From the NCBI RefSeq assembly GCF_943913695.1, contig NZ_CALTZE010000001.1:44676-108675 (forward strand): DNA of 64,000 nt. Reading direction: 5' to 3'. The first letter of the stretch is position 1. Every line of letters begins with the position of its first letter. Position numbers and translations under genes: made by a program. Source of the stretch: an uncultured Marmoricola sp. (GTDB lineage Bacteria > Actinomycetota > Actinomycetes > Propionibacteriales > Nocardioidaceae). Shown here one piece after another: positions 45,610 to 53,566 of this stretch. The notes beneath the pieces were generated by a model. It was not told the DNA's origin, searched no databases, and saw only the letters and a program-made list of their open reading frames with translations.

Positions 45610-46225
45610 GGGGCCACTCTGACAGCACGCCGAGGTAGCCGGTGGCGAGACGGGCCAGCTCGCGCACCAGCACCTCGCGCGGCACGCCGGCGGGCCGGTC
45701 CAGGACCCAGCGCACGGCGAGGTTCTCCGTCGCCAGCACCACCACCCAGGCCAGGGTCGCGGGGTCGGCGCTGGGGCGAGCGCCGCTCGCGGCGGCGACC
45801 CCGGCGAAGTAGGCCGCGGCGAGCTCGGTGACGCGGGTCTCCAGCGCCTGGCGCCTTGACGCGTGCCGTGAGGCGGGGAGCTCCTCGAGCACCACCCGCA
45901 GCAGCACGGCGTCGGCCTCGAGCGCCGCGACGAGCGCGTCCATCACCGCGAGCGTGCTGCCCGGCTCCGCGCCGCCGACCCTGTCCGCCAGGGCGCCCGC
46001 GACGCGGTCGGAGACCTCGTGCGCCCAGCGCTCGATGACCTCGTCGATCAGAGCGGTCTTGTCGGGGAAGTACTGGTAGAGCGAGCCGGGACTGACGCCG
46101 GCCCGCGAGGCGACGCGGTTGGTCGAGAACCCGTCGTACCCCGTCTCCACGAGCACCTCGCGTCCCGCGGCGACCAGTCGCTCGACCATCGCGCGGGAGC
46201 GCTGTTGCTGGGGGACCTTACGCAC
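45602..46225 (-). CDS. TetR-family regulator divergent from an MpaB-type gene
   Basis: A 207-residue TetR protein with helix-turn-helix FSTNRVASRAGVSPGSLYQYF and a ligand-binding domain. GTG 46225 sits 8 bases after a TACAAT box, so translation is probably leaderless. A palindrome lies between its -35 and -10 elements, which suggests self-control and control of the divergent oxygenase gene 46 bases away. It overlaps the downstream TetR gene. Confidence 0.85.
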   Translation of the reverse strand: MRKVPQQQRSRAMVERLVAAGREVLVETGYDGFSTNRVASRAGVSPGSLYQYFPDKTALIDEVIERWAHEVSDRVAGALADRVGGAEPGSTLAVMDALVAALEADAVLLRVVLEELPASRHASRRQALETRVTELAAAYFAGVAAASGARPSADPATLAWVVVLATENLAVRWVLDRPAGVPREVLVRELARLATGYLGVLSEWPRG

Positions 46226-46262
46226 GGACGCGAATTGTATGCGAGTGATGACTCGCGTCAGG
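46226..46262 (-). promoter_or_regulatory. Promoter with operator in the -35/-10 spacer
   Basis: On the minus strand CTGACG (-35, 46261 to 46256) and TACAAT (-10, 46239 to 46234) are 16 bases apart. The spacer holds GCGAGTCATCACTCGC (46256-46241), two perfect 6-base arms around 4 bases. GTG follows the -10 by 8 bases. A TetR dimer here would block both this promoter and the start of the divergent oxygenase gene. Confidence 0.6.
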
Positions 46263-46271
46263 CTGGGGTGC

Positions 46272-47507
46272 ATGACGACCACCGATGTGGACCCGACCGC
46301 GGGCGCCGGTGCCGAGCCGGCACCCATCCCGACCCGGCACCGCGAGGCCGAGGCCCGCAGCCTGCGGATGGGCCGGGCGCTGCGCGCCGTGGCCGGTGTC
46401 GAGGCGGTCGACGAGGAGCTGATGGACCGGATCGGGCGGGCCTTCACCCAGCGCGACGAGCCCGGGGCGCGGCTGGCGGACGCGATGCGGGCGCGAGCCG
46501 GAGCCCCCGGCCGGGTCTCGCACGAGCAGCTGGCCAGGGCGCTGCGCCACGGCGTACGGCCCGAGGACCCGCAGGCGCTGCGCGACTTCCTGGCCGTCGT
46601 CGAGGACACCCCGCAGTGGCTCGACGAGGACCTGCTGGCGCGGGGGCAGCAGGTCTACCACCGCTTCGGGCAGAACGCCGCCGACGTGCTGCTCCAGCTC
46701 TCGCTGGTCGGCGGCTACCGCTTCGGCGGCCCGACCGACCTGCTGGTCGCGACCGGCGCCCTCACGGGCGGGCGCACCGTACGCCGCCTGGGGGAGACCC
46801 AGCTGTGGGCGTCGACGCTCTCGGTGCCGGGGGGCCTGCGCCGCGACGGCGAGGCCTGGCGGCTGACGGTGCACGTGCGGGCGATGCACGCGTTGGTCAA
46901 CTCCGCCTTCGAGCCCCGGTGGGACACCGCCCGCTGGGGACAGCCGGTGAGCCAGGCCGACCAGGCCGCCACGCTGGGCCTCTTCGACGGGGTGATGCTG
47001 CTCGGCGCCCGCGCGCTGGGGGTCCCGGTGAGCCGCGAGGACTCCCGCGCGGTCATGCACCTGTGGCGCTACGTCGGCTGGCTCCTGGGCGTCGACGAGG
47101 CCTTCCTGGTCGAGACCGAGCGGGAGCGGCACCGGCTCAACTACCACCTGCTGCTCGCCCAGGCCGACCTCACCGAGGCGGGCGGGCTGCTCGCGCGCTC
47201 GGTCGTCGAGGCCCAGGGGCAGCTGCACGAGCGTCGCCGGGGCCTGCCGGGGCGTGTGGCCGCTCTGGCGCGACGGGAGCGGCTGCTCAGCATGCTCACG
47301 GTCTTCCTCGGGTCGCGCAGCATGCGCGAGCTCGGGCTGCCCCGGCGCCCGCCCTGGGCCCACGCCTACGTCGTGGGGCTCAACCTGTGCCGCTACCGCA
47401 CCGCCTGGGGCCGACGCCGGCTCGACGGCTGGGGCCACCGCGTGCGGGCACGCGTGCTGCGACAGCACTTCGGCGACGACGCCCCACGCGTGGCGGAGCT
47501 CCTCTGA
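46272..47507 (+). CDS. MpaB-type (DUF2236) oxygenase-like protein
   Basis: A 411-residue protein of the DUF2236 family, related to the fungal MpaB and latex-clearing proteins, which are heme b oxygenases. The pattern of helices with VGGYRFGGPTDLLVATGAL, HVRAMHALVNSAFEPRW and HLWRYVGWLLGVDE is kept; conserved His residues in these segments could bind heme. No signal peptide. ATG 46272 was chosen because the longer frame lacks coding signal. The substrate is unknown; control is probably by the divergent TetR. Confidence 0.8.
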   Translation: MTTTDVDPTAGAGAEPAPIPTRHREAEARSLRMGRALRAVAGVEAVDEELMDRIGRAFTQRDEPGARLADAMRARAGAPGRVSHEQLARALRHGVRPEDPQALRDFLAVVEDTPQWLDEDLLARGQQVYHRFGQNAADVLLQLSLVGGYRFGGPTDLLVATGALTGGRTVRRLGETQLWASTLSVPGGLRRDGEAWRLTVHVRAMHALVNSAFEPRWDTARWGQPVSQADQAATLGLFDGVMLLGARALGVPVSREDSRAVMHLWRYVGWLLGVDEAFLVETERERHRLNYHLLLAQADLTEAGGLLARSVVEAQGQLHERRRGLPGRVAALARRERLLSMLTVFLGSRSMRELGLPRRPPWAHAYVVGLNLCRYRTAWGRRRLDGWGHRVRARVLRQHFGDDAPRVAELL

Positions 47508-47556
47508 GCGGGCGCCGGTCCGGGTGCCTGTCCGGGCGGCGTGGAACGATGCAGGC

Positions 47557-48357
47557 ATGGAGAGCGCGCGGCCCGTCGAGACCTGGCTGACCGACATGGA
47601 CGGGGTGCTGGTGCACGAGGAGGAGGCCATCCCCGGAGCGCCGGAGTTCATCGCCGCGCTGCAGGAGTCCGGCAAGCGCTTCCTCGTGCTGACCAACAAC
47701 TCCATCTTCACCCCGCGCGACCTGCGCGCCCGGCTCCTCGGCAGCGGCATCGACGTACCGGAGGACTGCATCTGGACCTCGGCGCTTGCCACCGCGAGGT
47801 TCCTCGCCGACCAGCGGCCGCACGGGTCGGCCTACGTCGTGGGCGAGGCAGGCATGACCAATGCGCTGCACGACATCGGCTACGTGATGACCGAGCGCGA
47901 CCCCGACTACGTCGTGCTGGGGGAGACCCGCACCTACTCCTTCGAGGCGATCACCCGGGCCATCCGCCTCGTCGAGCGCGGCGCCCGCTTCATCGCCACC
48001 AACCCCGACCCGAGCGGCCCGAGCCCGCAGGGCACGCTGCCCGCCACCGGGTCGGTCGCCGCGCTGATCAGCCGTGCCACCGGACGCGAGCCCTACTTCG
48101 TCGGCAAGCCCAACCCGCTGATGATGCGCAGCGCGCTCAACCAGCTGGAGGCGCACTCGGAGTCCACGGTGATGGTCGGTGACCGGATGGACACCGACAT
48201 CGTCAGCGGGCTCGAGGCGGGCATCCGCACGGTGCTGGTGCTGACCGGGTCGACCGGGCCCGGCCAGGTCGACACCTTCCCCTACCGGCCGAGCAAGGTG
48301 GTGGCCTCGGTGGCCGACCTCGTCGACCTGGCCTCGCAGGCGCTGCCCGACATCTGA
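47557..48357 (+). CDS. HAD-IIA family phosphatase (NagD-like)
   Basis: A 266-residue HAD hydrolase. Motif I is WLTDMDGVLVHEEEA, motif II LVLTNNSIFTPRDL, motif III GKPNPLMMRSAL and motif IV MVGDRMDTDIVSGLEAG. The C2-type cap lies in the middle. Such enzymes dephosphorylate sugar phosphates or nucleotides; the exact substrate is unknown. ATG 47557 follows the DUF2236 gene by 49 bases. Confidence 0.9.
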   Translation: MESARPVETWLTDMDGVLVHEEEAIPGAPEFIAALQESGKRFLVLTNNSIFTPRDLRARLLGSGIDVPEDCIWTSALATARFLADQRPHGSAYVVGEAGMTNALHDIGYVMTERDPDYVVLGETRTYSFEAITRAIRLVERGARFIATNPDPSGPSPQGTLPATGSVAALISRATGREPYFVGKPNPLMMRSALNQLEAHSESTVMVGDRMDTDIVSGLEAGIRTVLVLTGSTGPGQVDTFPYRPSKVVASVADLVDLASQALPDI

Positions 48358-48392
48358 GGCCTGCGGTTTTGGTCCGGTTTGAGCCGGATCAC

Positions 48393-48420
48393 CGCCGAAC
48401 GCGGCCGGGCGGGTTCGGCG
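48393..48420. terminator. Inverted repeat after the HAD gene
   Basis: CGCCGAAC (48393-48400) pairs with GTTCGGCG (48413-48420) over a 12-base loop. It may end the HAD transcript or act as an operator for the kinase promoter just downstream. There is no T tract. Confidence 0.35.
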
Positions 48421-48450
48421 AACTTGACGCTCTCCCCGCTGCCGAGCCCC

Positions 48451-48463
48451 TAGAGTCCTCCCC
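48451..48463 (+). promoter_or_regulatory. -10 box for the kinase transcript
   Basis: TAGAGT at 48451-48456 is followed by 7 bases and then GTG 48464, the same spacing as other leaderless starts in this window. TTGACG at 48424-48429 is a possible -35 element but lies 21 bases away, which is long. Confidence 0.45.
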
Positions 48464-48517
48464 GTGAGCACGCACCTGCACGCCTCTCGGGCTCCGCACG
48501 GAGGCCCCGACCGGTGA
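48464..48517 (+). CDS. Leaderless 17-codon upstream ORF coupled to the kinase
   Basis: GTG 48464 opens a frame of 17 codons (MSTHLHASRAPHGGPDR) that stops at TGA 48515-48517, overlapping the kinase GTG (48514) in the classic GTGA form. The kinase Shine-Dalgarno GGAGG (48500-48504) lies inside this frame. It could couple translation or sense a condition through its His and Arg codons; that is inference. Confidence 0.35.
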   Translation: MSTHLHASRAPHGGPDR

Positions 48518-50562
48518 CCCGGGCGGAGACGCGGTCTGCGTTGTCCGTCGCGGTGGTGGGCGCGGTGGCCTATGTGCTGCTCGGCCTCGTCGGTCGCGCC
48601 ACGTCGGTGCCGGGCGAGCTGCTCTCGCTGGTGTGGCCGGCGGCCGGCGCGTCGATCGTCCTGATCGCCCTGATGCCCTCGCGCTGGTGGCCCGGCGGGG
48701 TCGCGGTGCTGGCGGTGGCGACGTTCGGCTTCAACTTCTTCACCGGCGTCGAGCCGGTCACGGCGGCGACCTTCGCGGTGCCCAACGTGGTGCAGGGCCT
48801 GGTCGGCGCCCTGGTCGTACGCCGCTGGGCGCCCCACCTGGTGCTGGGCGGCGGCACCAGCGCCCTGCGCACCTTCCGCGAGTACGTGACGCTGATCGCC
48901 GCCGCGGGCCTCTCCTCGCTGGCGGCCGTGGTCGCCGGCACCATCGCGCTGCAGGTGCTGGTCGGCAGCTGGTCGGTCGCCGACGGCGCGGTCTGGCTCG
49001 GCCGCAACACCGTCGGCGCCCTGATCGTGATGACGCTGGTCGAGCTGATGCTGGGCGAGGTCGACCCGGTCGACCGCGAGGCGCGACCCGGACGCACGCA
49101 CAAGGGCCCCTGGATCGTCGAGATGGTCGCGCTCTACGCGCTGACGGCCACGCTCTACGCCATCATCTTCTCCGACCTCACCACGGTCCACCACGCCTTC
49201 CCGCTGCTGGTGCCGACGGTGTGGGTGGGCCTGCGCTTCGGTCTGCGCACGGCGGTCGTGCACTCCACGCTGTGCGCGGTCGTCGTGGTCGTCGCGACGC
49301 TGCGGGGGGCGGGGTCCTTCACCCAGGTGGGCTCCGGGATCGAGTCGGCCCTGCTGGTGCAGGTCTACGTCGGGCTGGTCTTCTGCCTCGGCGTGCTCCT
49401 CGCGCTCGCGTCGAAGGAGCGGCGCCGGCTCGCGGCCACCCTGCAGCACGCACACGCGAGCGCGACCAACCAGGCCGCGCTGCTCTCGACCGTCATCAAC
49501 TCCATGCGCGAGGGCGTGACCGTCATCGACGAGGAGGGCAAGGTGCTGCTGCAGAACCCCGCCGCCTACGACCTGATGCGCTCCAAGGTCGACGTCGACG
49601 GCCAGCTGCGGGCGGCGCCGATCCAGGTGCGCGACTTCGGGGGCGGCCTGGTGCCGATCCAGCTGTGGCCCTTCTCCCGCGCTCTGCGCGGGGAGGAGGT
49701 CATCGGGCAGGAGCTGCGCATCTGCTTCGAGGACGGGATCGCCGACCGCGACATCTCGGTCAGCGCCCGCAAGCTGCCGTTCCAGACCGAGGACCACCTC
49801 GCCCAGGCCGTCGTGATCTACCACGACATCACCGTCGAGCGAGCGCAGCGGGTCGCGCTGGAGTCCTTCGCGCGCACCGTCGCCCACGACCTCAAGGGTC
49901 CCCTGGGCATCGTCGAGGGCTGGTCGGAGCTGCTCGTGGGCGACGCCTCGGAGCGCGAGCTGCTCCCGGGCGCCGAGGTGGTCACCACGGGCAACCGGAT
50001 CCGCAACGCCGCCGCCACGATGCGCCAGCTCATCCGCGACCTGCTGGAGTCCTCGATGTCGCGCGACCAGCAGCTGCGCGTCGCCGAGATCGACCTGCGC
50101 CTGCTCACCGAGCAGGTCGCCGACCAGCACCGCTCCGTGGTCGACGGCACGGCACCGGTGATCGTGGTGGCCGAGGACATCCCCCCGGTCGCGGCCGACG
50201 AGCCGCAGGTGCGTCAGCTGCTGCACAACCTGATCGGCAACGCCTGCAAGTACGTCGAGGACGGTGCGGTCGCCGACATCTCCATCACCGGGCGGCAGGT
50301 CGGCAACCAGGTGGAGGTCGTGGTCGCCGACCGGGGGATCGGCATCCCCCAGGGTCATCACGACGAGGTCTTCGCGGTCTTCAACCGCGCCCACGGCGAC
50401 AGGGCGGCCTACGAGGGCCACGGGATCGGGCTGTCGGTCTGCAAGACCATCGTCTCGCGACACGGTGGCTCGATCCACGCGCGGCCGCGTCGCAGCGGCC
50501 GCGGCACCGCGTTCGTCTTCACGCTGCCGGCGGTGCCCGCGCGCCACTCCACCCACGTCTGA
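48514..50562 (+). CDS. MASE1-PAS sensor histidine kinase
   Basis: A 682-residue membrane kinase. The N-terminal about 300 residues form eight or so membrane helices like a MASE1 sensor domain; a PAS domain follows (VINSMREGVTVIDEEGKVLL). HisKA carries FARTVAHDLKGPLGIVEG with the phosphoacceptor His458, and the HATPase has NLIGNACKYV, DRGIGIP and GHGIGLSVCKTIV. No response regulator is next to it. A PP2C phosphatase follows after about 100 bases. The signal is unknown. Confidence 0.88.
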   Translation: MTRAETRSALSVAVVGAVAYVLLGLVGRATSVPGELLSLVWPAAGASIVLIALMPSRWWPGGVAVLAVATFGFNFFTGVEPVTAATFAVPNVVQGLVGALVVRRWAPHLVLGGGTSALRTFREYVTLIAAAGLSSLAAVVAGTIALQVLVGSWSVADGAVWLGRNTVGALIVMTLVELMLGEVDPVDREARPGRTHKGPWIVEMVALYALTATLYAIIFSDLTTVHHAFPLLVPTVWVGLRFGLRTAVVHSTLCAVVVVVATLRGAGSFTQVGSGIESALLVQVYVGLVFCLGVLLALASKERRRLAATLQHAHASATNQAALLSTVINSMREGVTVIDEEGKVLLQNPAAYDLMRSKVDVDGQLRAAPIQVRDFGGGLVPIQLWPFSRALRGEEVIGQELRICFEDGIADRDISVSARKLPFQTEDHLAQAVVIYHDITVERAQRVALESFARTVAHDLKGPLGIVEGWSELLVGDASERELLPGAEVVTTGNRIRNAAATMRQLIRDLLESSMSRDQQLRVAEIDLRLLTEQVADQHRSVVDGTAPVIVVAEDIPPVAADEPQVRQLLHNLIGNACKYVEDGAVADISITGRQVGNQVEVVVADRGIGIPQGHHDEVFAVFNRAHGDRAAYEGHGIGLSVCKTIVSRHGGSIHARPRRSGRGTAFVFTLPAVPARHSTHV

Positions 50563-50665
50563 GCGCCGACTGTCGGAGGTCGCCGGTAGAACTCCTCACG
50601 AGACCTGAGCAGGAACGATCCGGGCCCACCGGGCGTTGGTCAGGTCAGAGGAGGAGGTGGGCAGG

Positions 50666-51475
50666 ATGCACAGCTTCCGTGGTGCTGCCGCCAGTCACAC
50701 CGGCCTGGTGCGCCGGCACAACGAGGACAGCGGCTTCGCCGGTCCGGGTCTGCTCCTGGTCGCCGACGGCGTCGGTGGCCACGCCGCCGGAGAGGTGGCC
50801 TCGGCCACCGCGGCCTACATCGTCTCGGCCAGGGCCCTGGCGCACCCGCTCGGCGACCCCGCGGAGACGCTGCGCGAGGCGCTCGCACTGGCCCAGCAGC
50901 AGGTGGCCCTCGGGGCGCAGGCAGCCGGCCGGCACGGCATGGCCACCACGTTGACCGCGATGCTCTGCGACGGCCACCGGGTGGCGCTGCTGCACCTCGG
51001 CGACTCCCGCGCCTACGTCCTGCGCGGGGGAGTGCTGACGCAGGTCTCCCACGACCACACCGTGGTGCAGCAGCTGGTCGACGAGGGCACGCTGCTGCCC
51101 GAGGAGGCTCACGGCCACCCCTGGCGCCACGTGGTCACACGCAGCCTCGGCGGCAACCCGGCCGAGCTGGGTGACCTGACCTGGCTCGAGCTGGTGCCGG
51201 GTGACCGGGTGCTGCTGTGCAGCGACGGCCTGAGCGACCTGGTGCCCGACGAGCAGCTCTCGCAGGTCCTCCTCGCGCACGGGCACGACGAGACCGCGGT
51301 CGACGCCCTGGTCGAGGCCGCACTGGCAGCGGGCGGCCGCGACAACGTCACCTGCCTGGTGGCCACCGTGGTGCCCGGGGCGCCGCGCCACTGGGACGGC
51401 CACCTCGTGGGCGCCGGGCGCGACCCGCGCCTGGTCGTCGACCCCGCCGCCGTGCGGCTGTCCCAGACCGGCTGA
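50666..51475 (+). CDS. PP2C-family serine/threonine phosphatase
   Basis: A 269-residue PPM phosphatase. Metal-binding motifs are in order: GLVRRHNEDSGF, LLVADGVGGHAAGEVAS, LLHLGDSRAYVLRGG, LLCSDGLSDLV and GGRDNVTCLV. It should remove phosphate from Ser or Thr, as PstP does. No membrane helix follows, unlike PstP. ATG 50666 was chosen because GAGGAGGTGGG is the Shine-Dalgarno sequence before it; a frame starting at 50636 is open. Confidence 0.9.
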   Translation: MHSFRGAAASHTGLVRRHNEDSGFAGPGLLLVADGVGGHAAGEVASATAAYIVSARALAHPLGDPAETLREALALAQQQVALGAQAAGRHGMATTLTAMLCDGHRVALLHLGDSRAYVLRGGVLTQVSHDHTVVQQLVDEGTLLPEEAHGHPWRHVVTRSLGGNPAELGDLTWLELVPGDRVLLCSDGLSDLVPDEQLSQVLLAHGHDETAVDALVEAALAAGGRDNVTCLVATVVPGAPRHWDGHLVGAGRDPRLVVDPAAVRLSQTG

Positions 51476-51548
51476 GGACGCGACAAACCACCTCAAAGCG
51501 CAACACGCCGCGGGTGTCTTCGGCGTTCTGCTGGCACAGTCGCGACCC

Positions 51549-51568
51549 GTGCGTCACACTGGACGCAC
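51549..51568. promoter_or_regulatory. Small inverted repeat upstream of the DUF3145 gene
   Basis: GTGCGTC (51549-51555) and GACGCAC (51562-51568) form perfect 7-base arms around 6 bases. It lies about 95 bases before the DUF3145 gene in a 186-base gap that otherwise shows no clear signal. It might be an operator or a weak end signal of the phosphatase transcript. Confidence 0.3.
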
Positions 51569-51661
51569 ACCACACAACTGCACCGCACGTCACACCGACT
51601 TCTCGTGCTCGCGAGTCCGCTGGGGAAGGCGCACCTCGCGCCGAGCACCAAGGAGGTCATC

Positions 51662-52177
51662 GTGACTGCTGCAGCGACCCGTCCCCTCACGCGCGGAGTG
51701 CTCTTCATCCACTCCGCGCCCTCGGCGCTGTGCCCGCACATCGAGTGGGCCGCCGGCGGCGTACTCGGCCTGGCACCGCAGGTGGAGTGGACGCCGCAGC
51801 CGGCGCAGGCCGGCAGCTACCGCACGGAGTACTCCTGGAGCGGCGAGCCCGGCACCGCCGCGGCGCTGACCTCGGCCCTGCGCGGGTGGAACCACCTCCG
51901 CTTCGAGGTCACCGAGGACCCCACCAGCAGCACCGAGGGCCAGCGCTACGCCGCCACCCCCACCCTGGGTGTCTTCCACGCCGTCACCGGGCTGCACGGC
52001 GACATCATGGTGCCCGAGGACCGGCTCAAGGCCGCCGTGCTCAAGGCCTCGCTGGGCGAGACCACCCTGGAGCTGGAGCTCGACCGGCTGCTCGGCAAGC
52101 CGTGGGACGACGAGCTGGAGACCTTCCGCCACGCCGGCGAGGGCGTCTCGGTCAGGTGGCTGCACCAGGTCGTGTGA
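51662..52177 (+). CDS. DUF3145 protein
   Basis: A 171-residue soluble protein found, as I recall, across actinobacteria. It begins TRGVLFIHSAPSALCPHIEW and has WNHLRFEVTEDPTSSTEG and DRLLGKPWDDELETFRHAGE. The function is unknown. The start was set at GTG 51662 because AAGGAGG (51649-51655) is well placed; the frame runs further upstream without coding signal. Its 3' end overlaps the convergent acyl carrier protein gene by 26 bases. Confidence 0.85.
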   Translation: MTAAATRPLTRGVLFIHSAPSALCPHIEWAAGGVLGLAPQVEWTPQPAQAGSYRTEYSWSGEPGTAAALTSALRGWNHLRFEVTEDPTSSTEGQRYAATPTLGVFHAVTGLHGDIMVPEDRLKAAVLKASLGETTLELELDRLLGKPWDDELETFRHAGEGVSVRWLHQVV

Positions 52178-52448
52178 CCCGCGCCCCGTGGTGGCGCAGG
52201 TAGTCGAGCAGGTCGCCCACGTGCACCAGCTGGGAGGCGGCCTCGTCGGCGACGGACACGCCGAGGTGGAGCTCGCAGCCCTCGAGCACCTCGAGCATGG
52301 ACAGCGAGTCGACCTGCAGGTCGTCGACGAAGGTGTGCTCGGGGCGCACCGAGGCCGCAGGAGTGCCGGTCACGGCCTCGATCAGCCGCCCCACCGCCAG
52401 GAGCAGGTCGGGCGCACTCGCGTGCGCGTCGGTGAGGCCGTGGTCCAC
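52152..52448 (-). CDS. Acyl carrier protein
   Basis: A 98-residue acyl carrier protein with the phosphopantetheine serine in VDSLSMLEVLEG (D-S-L-S) and the usual four-helix pattern. GTG 52448 lies 7 bases after a TAGTGT box, so the start is probably leaderless; TTG 52478 in the same frame is a weaker choice. It is separate from the main fatty acid genes. Its 3' end overlaps the convergent DUF3145 gene, and its start faces an alpha/beta hydrolase gene. A partner synthase is not visible. Confidence 0.8.
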   Translation of the reverse strand: MDHGLTDAHASAPDLLLAVGRLIEAVTGTPAASVRPEHTFVDDLQVDSLSMLEVLEGCELHLGVSVADEAASQLVHVGDLLDYLRHHGARVTRPGAAT

Positions 52449-52543
52449 ACCGGCGACACTAGCTGTGGGGAGTGCCAACCATCGGGCAACCCCGTCTGGT
52501 TGACTCTGGCTGGCAGCACGGCTCCCAGCCCGCAGGAGGACGC

Positions 52544-53545
52544 ATGACCTCGGACCCCTGTCCGTCGCTCGAGCTCCAGCGCGTCGTGATCCACGGCCAC
52601 GAGCGCGTCTTCGTCAAGACCGGCTCCGGGCCGGTGCTGCTGCTCCTGCACGGTCTGGGGTGCGACCACACCACGTGGGCACCGGTGATCGACGAGCTCG
52701 CCCGCGACTTCACCGTCGTGGCGCCCGACCTGCTCGGTCACGGGCAGAGCGCCAAGCCGCGCGCCGACTACTCCCTGGGCGGCTACGCCAACGGCATGCG
52801 CGACCTGCTGACCGTGCTCGGCATCGACAAGGTCACGGTCGTGGGCCACAGCTTCGGCGGCGGCGTGGCCATGCAGTTCGCCTACCAGTTCCCCGAGCGC
52901 ACCGAGCGGATGATCCTCGTGGCACCCGGTGGCATGGGCCCCGAGGTCTCCCCGCTGATCCGCGCGGTCACGCTGCCCGGCTTCCACCAGGCGATGGGCG
53001 TCGCGACGCTGCCCGGCGTACGCCACCTCGGCAAGGCCGGCCTGCGCGCGTTGGCGCGCTCACCGCTGCCGATGACCCGCGACCTCGCCGAGGTCGCGGA
53101 GATCTACGACTCCTTCAAGGACCCGCGGGCCCGGGCCGCGATCCGCCACGTGGTGCGCGCGGTGGTCGACACCCGCGGTCAGATCGTCACCATGGTCGAC
53201 CGGGCCTACCTGACCCAGGCGATGCCGATGCTGGTCGTGTGGGGCGCCGACGACGCCGTGATCCCGGCCGCGCACGCGGCCAACGCCTCCCGGATCGCCC
53301 CCGGCGCGGTCGTCGAGGTGGTGCCCGAGAGCGGCCACTTCCCGCACAAGGACCACCCCGAGCGGTTCTGCAAGGCGGTGCGCGACTTCGTCAGCGCCAC
53401 GCGCCCCGCCAGCTATCACCGGGGCCGCTGGCGCACGCTGCTGCGCAACGGCCCTGCCACCCCGGTCAACCGCGCCGAGGCCGGCGAGCCGCCGCTGCCG
53501 CCCGTGGCGGTGCTGCCCACCACGCAGGCCGCGACGGCGAGCTGA
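52544..53545 (+). CDS. Alpha/beta hydrolase
   Basis: A 333-residue hydrolase. The oxyanion region is LLLLHGLGCDHTTW, the nucleophile elbow GHSFGGGVA, and the acid and His follow in VVWGADDAVIP and ESGHFPHKDHPERF. ATG 52544 has the Shine-Dalgarno CAGGAGGA. A proline-rich tail of about 40 residues ends the protein. The acyl or ester substrate is unknown; the divergent ACP gene hints at fatty acyl chemistry. Confidence 0.88.
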   Translation: MTSDPCPSLELQRVVIHGHERVFVKTGSGPVLLLLHGLGCDHTTWAPVIDELARDFTVVAPDLLGHGQSAKPRADYSLGGYANGMRDLLTVLGIDKVTVVGHSFGGGVAMQFAYQFPERTERMILVAPGGMGPEVSPLIRAVTLPGFHQAMGVATLPGVRHLGKAGLRALARSPLPMTRDLAEVAEIYDSFKDPRARAAIRHVVRAVVDTRGQIVTMVDRAYLTQAMPMLVVWGADDAVIPAAHAANASRIAPGAVVEVVPESGHFPHKDHPERFCKAVRDFVSATRPASYHRGRWRTLLRNGPATPVNRAEAGEPPLPPVAVLPTTQAATAS

Positions 53546-53566
53546 GCCCTCGGCTCGCCGACCGGC

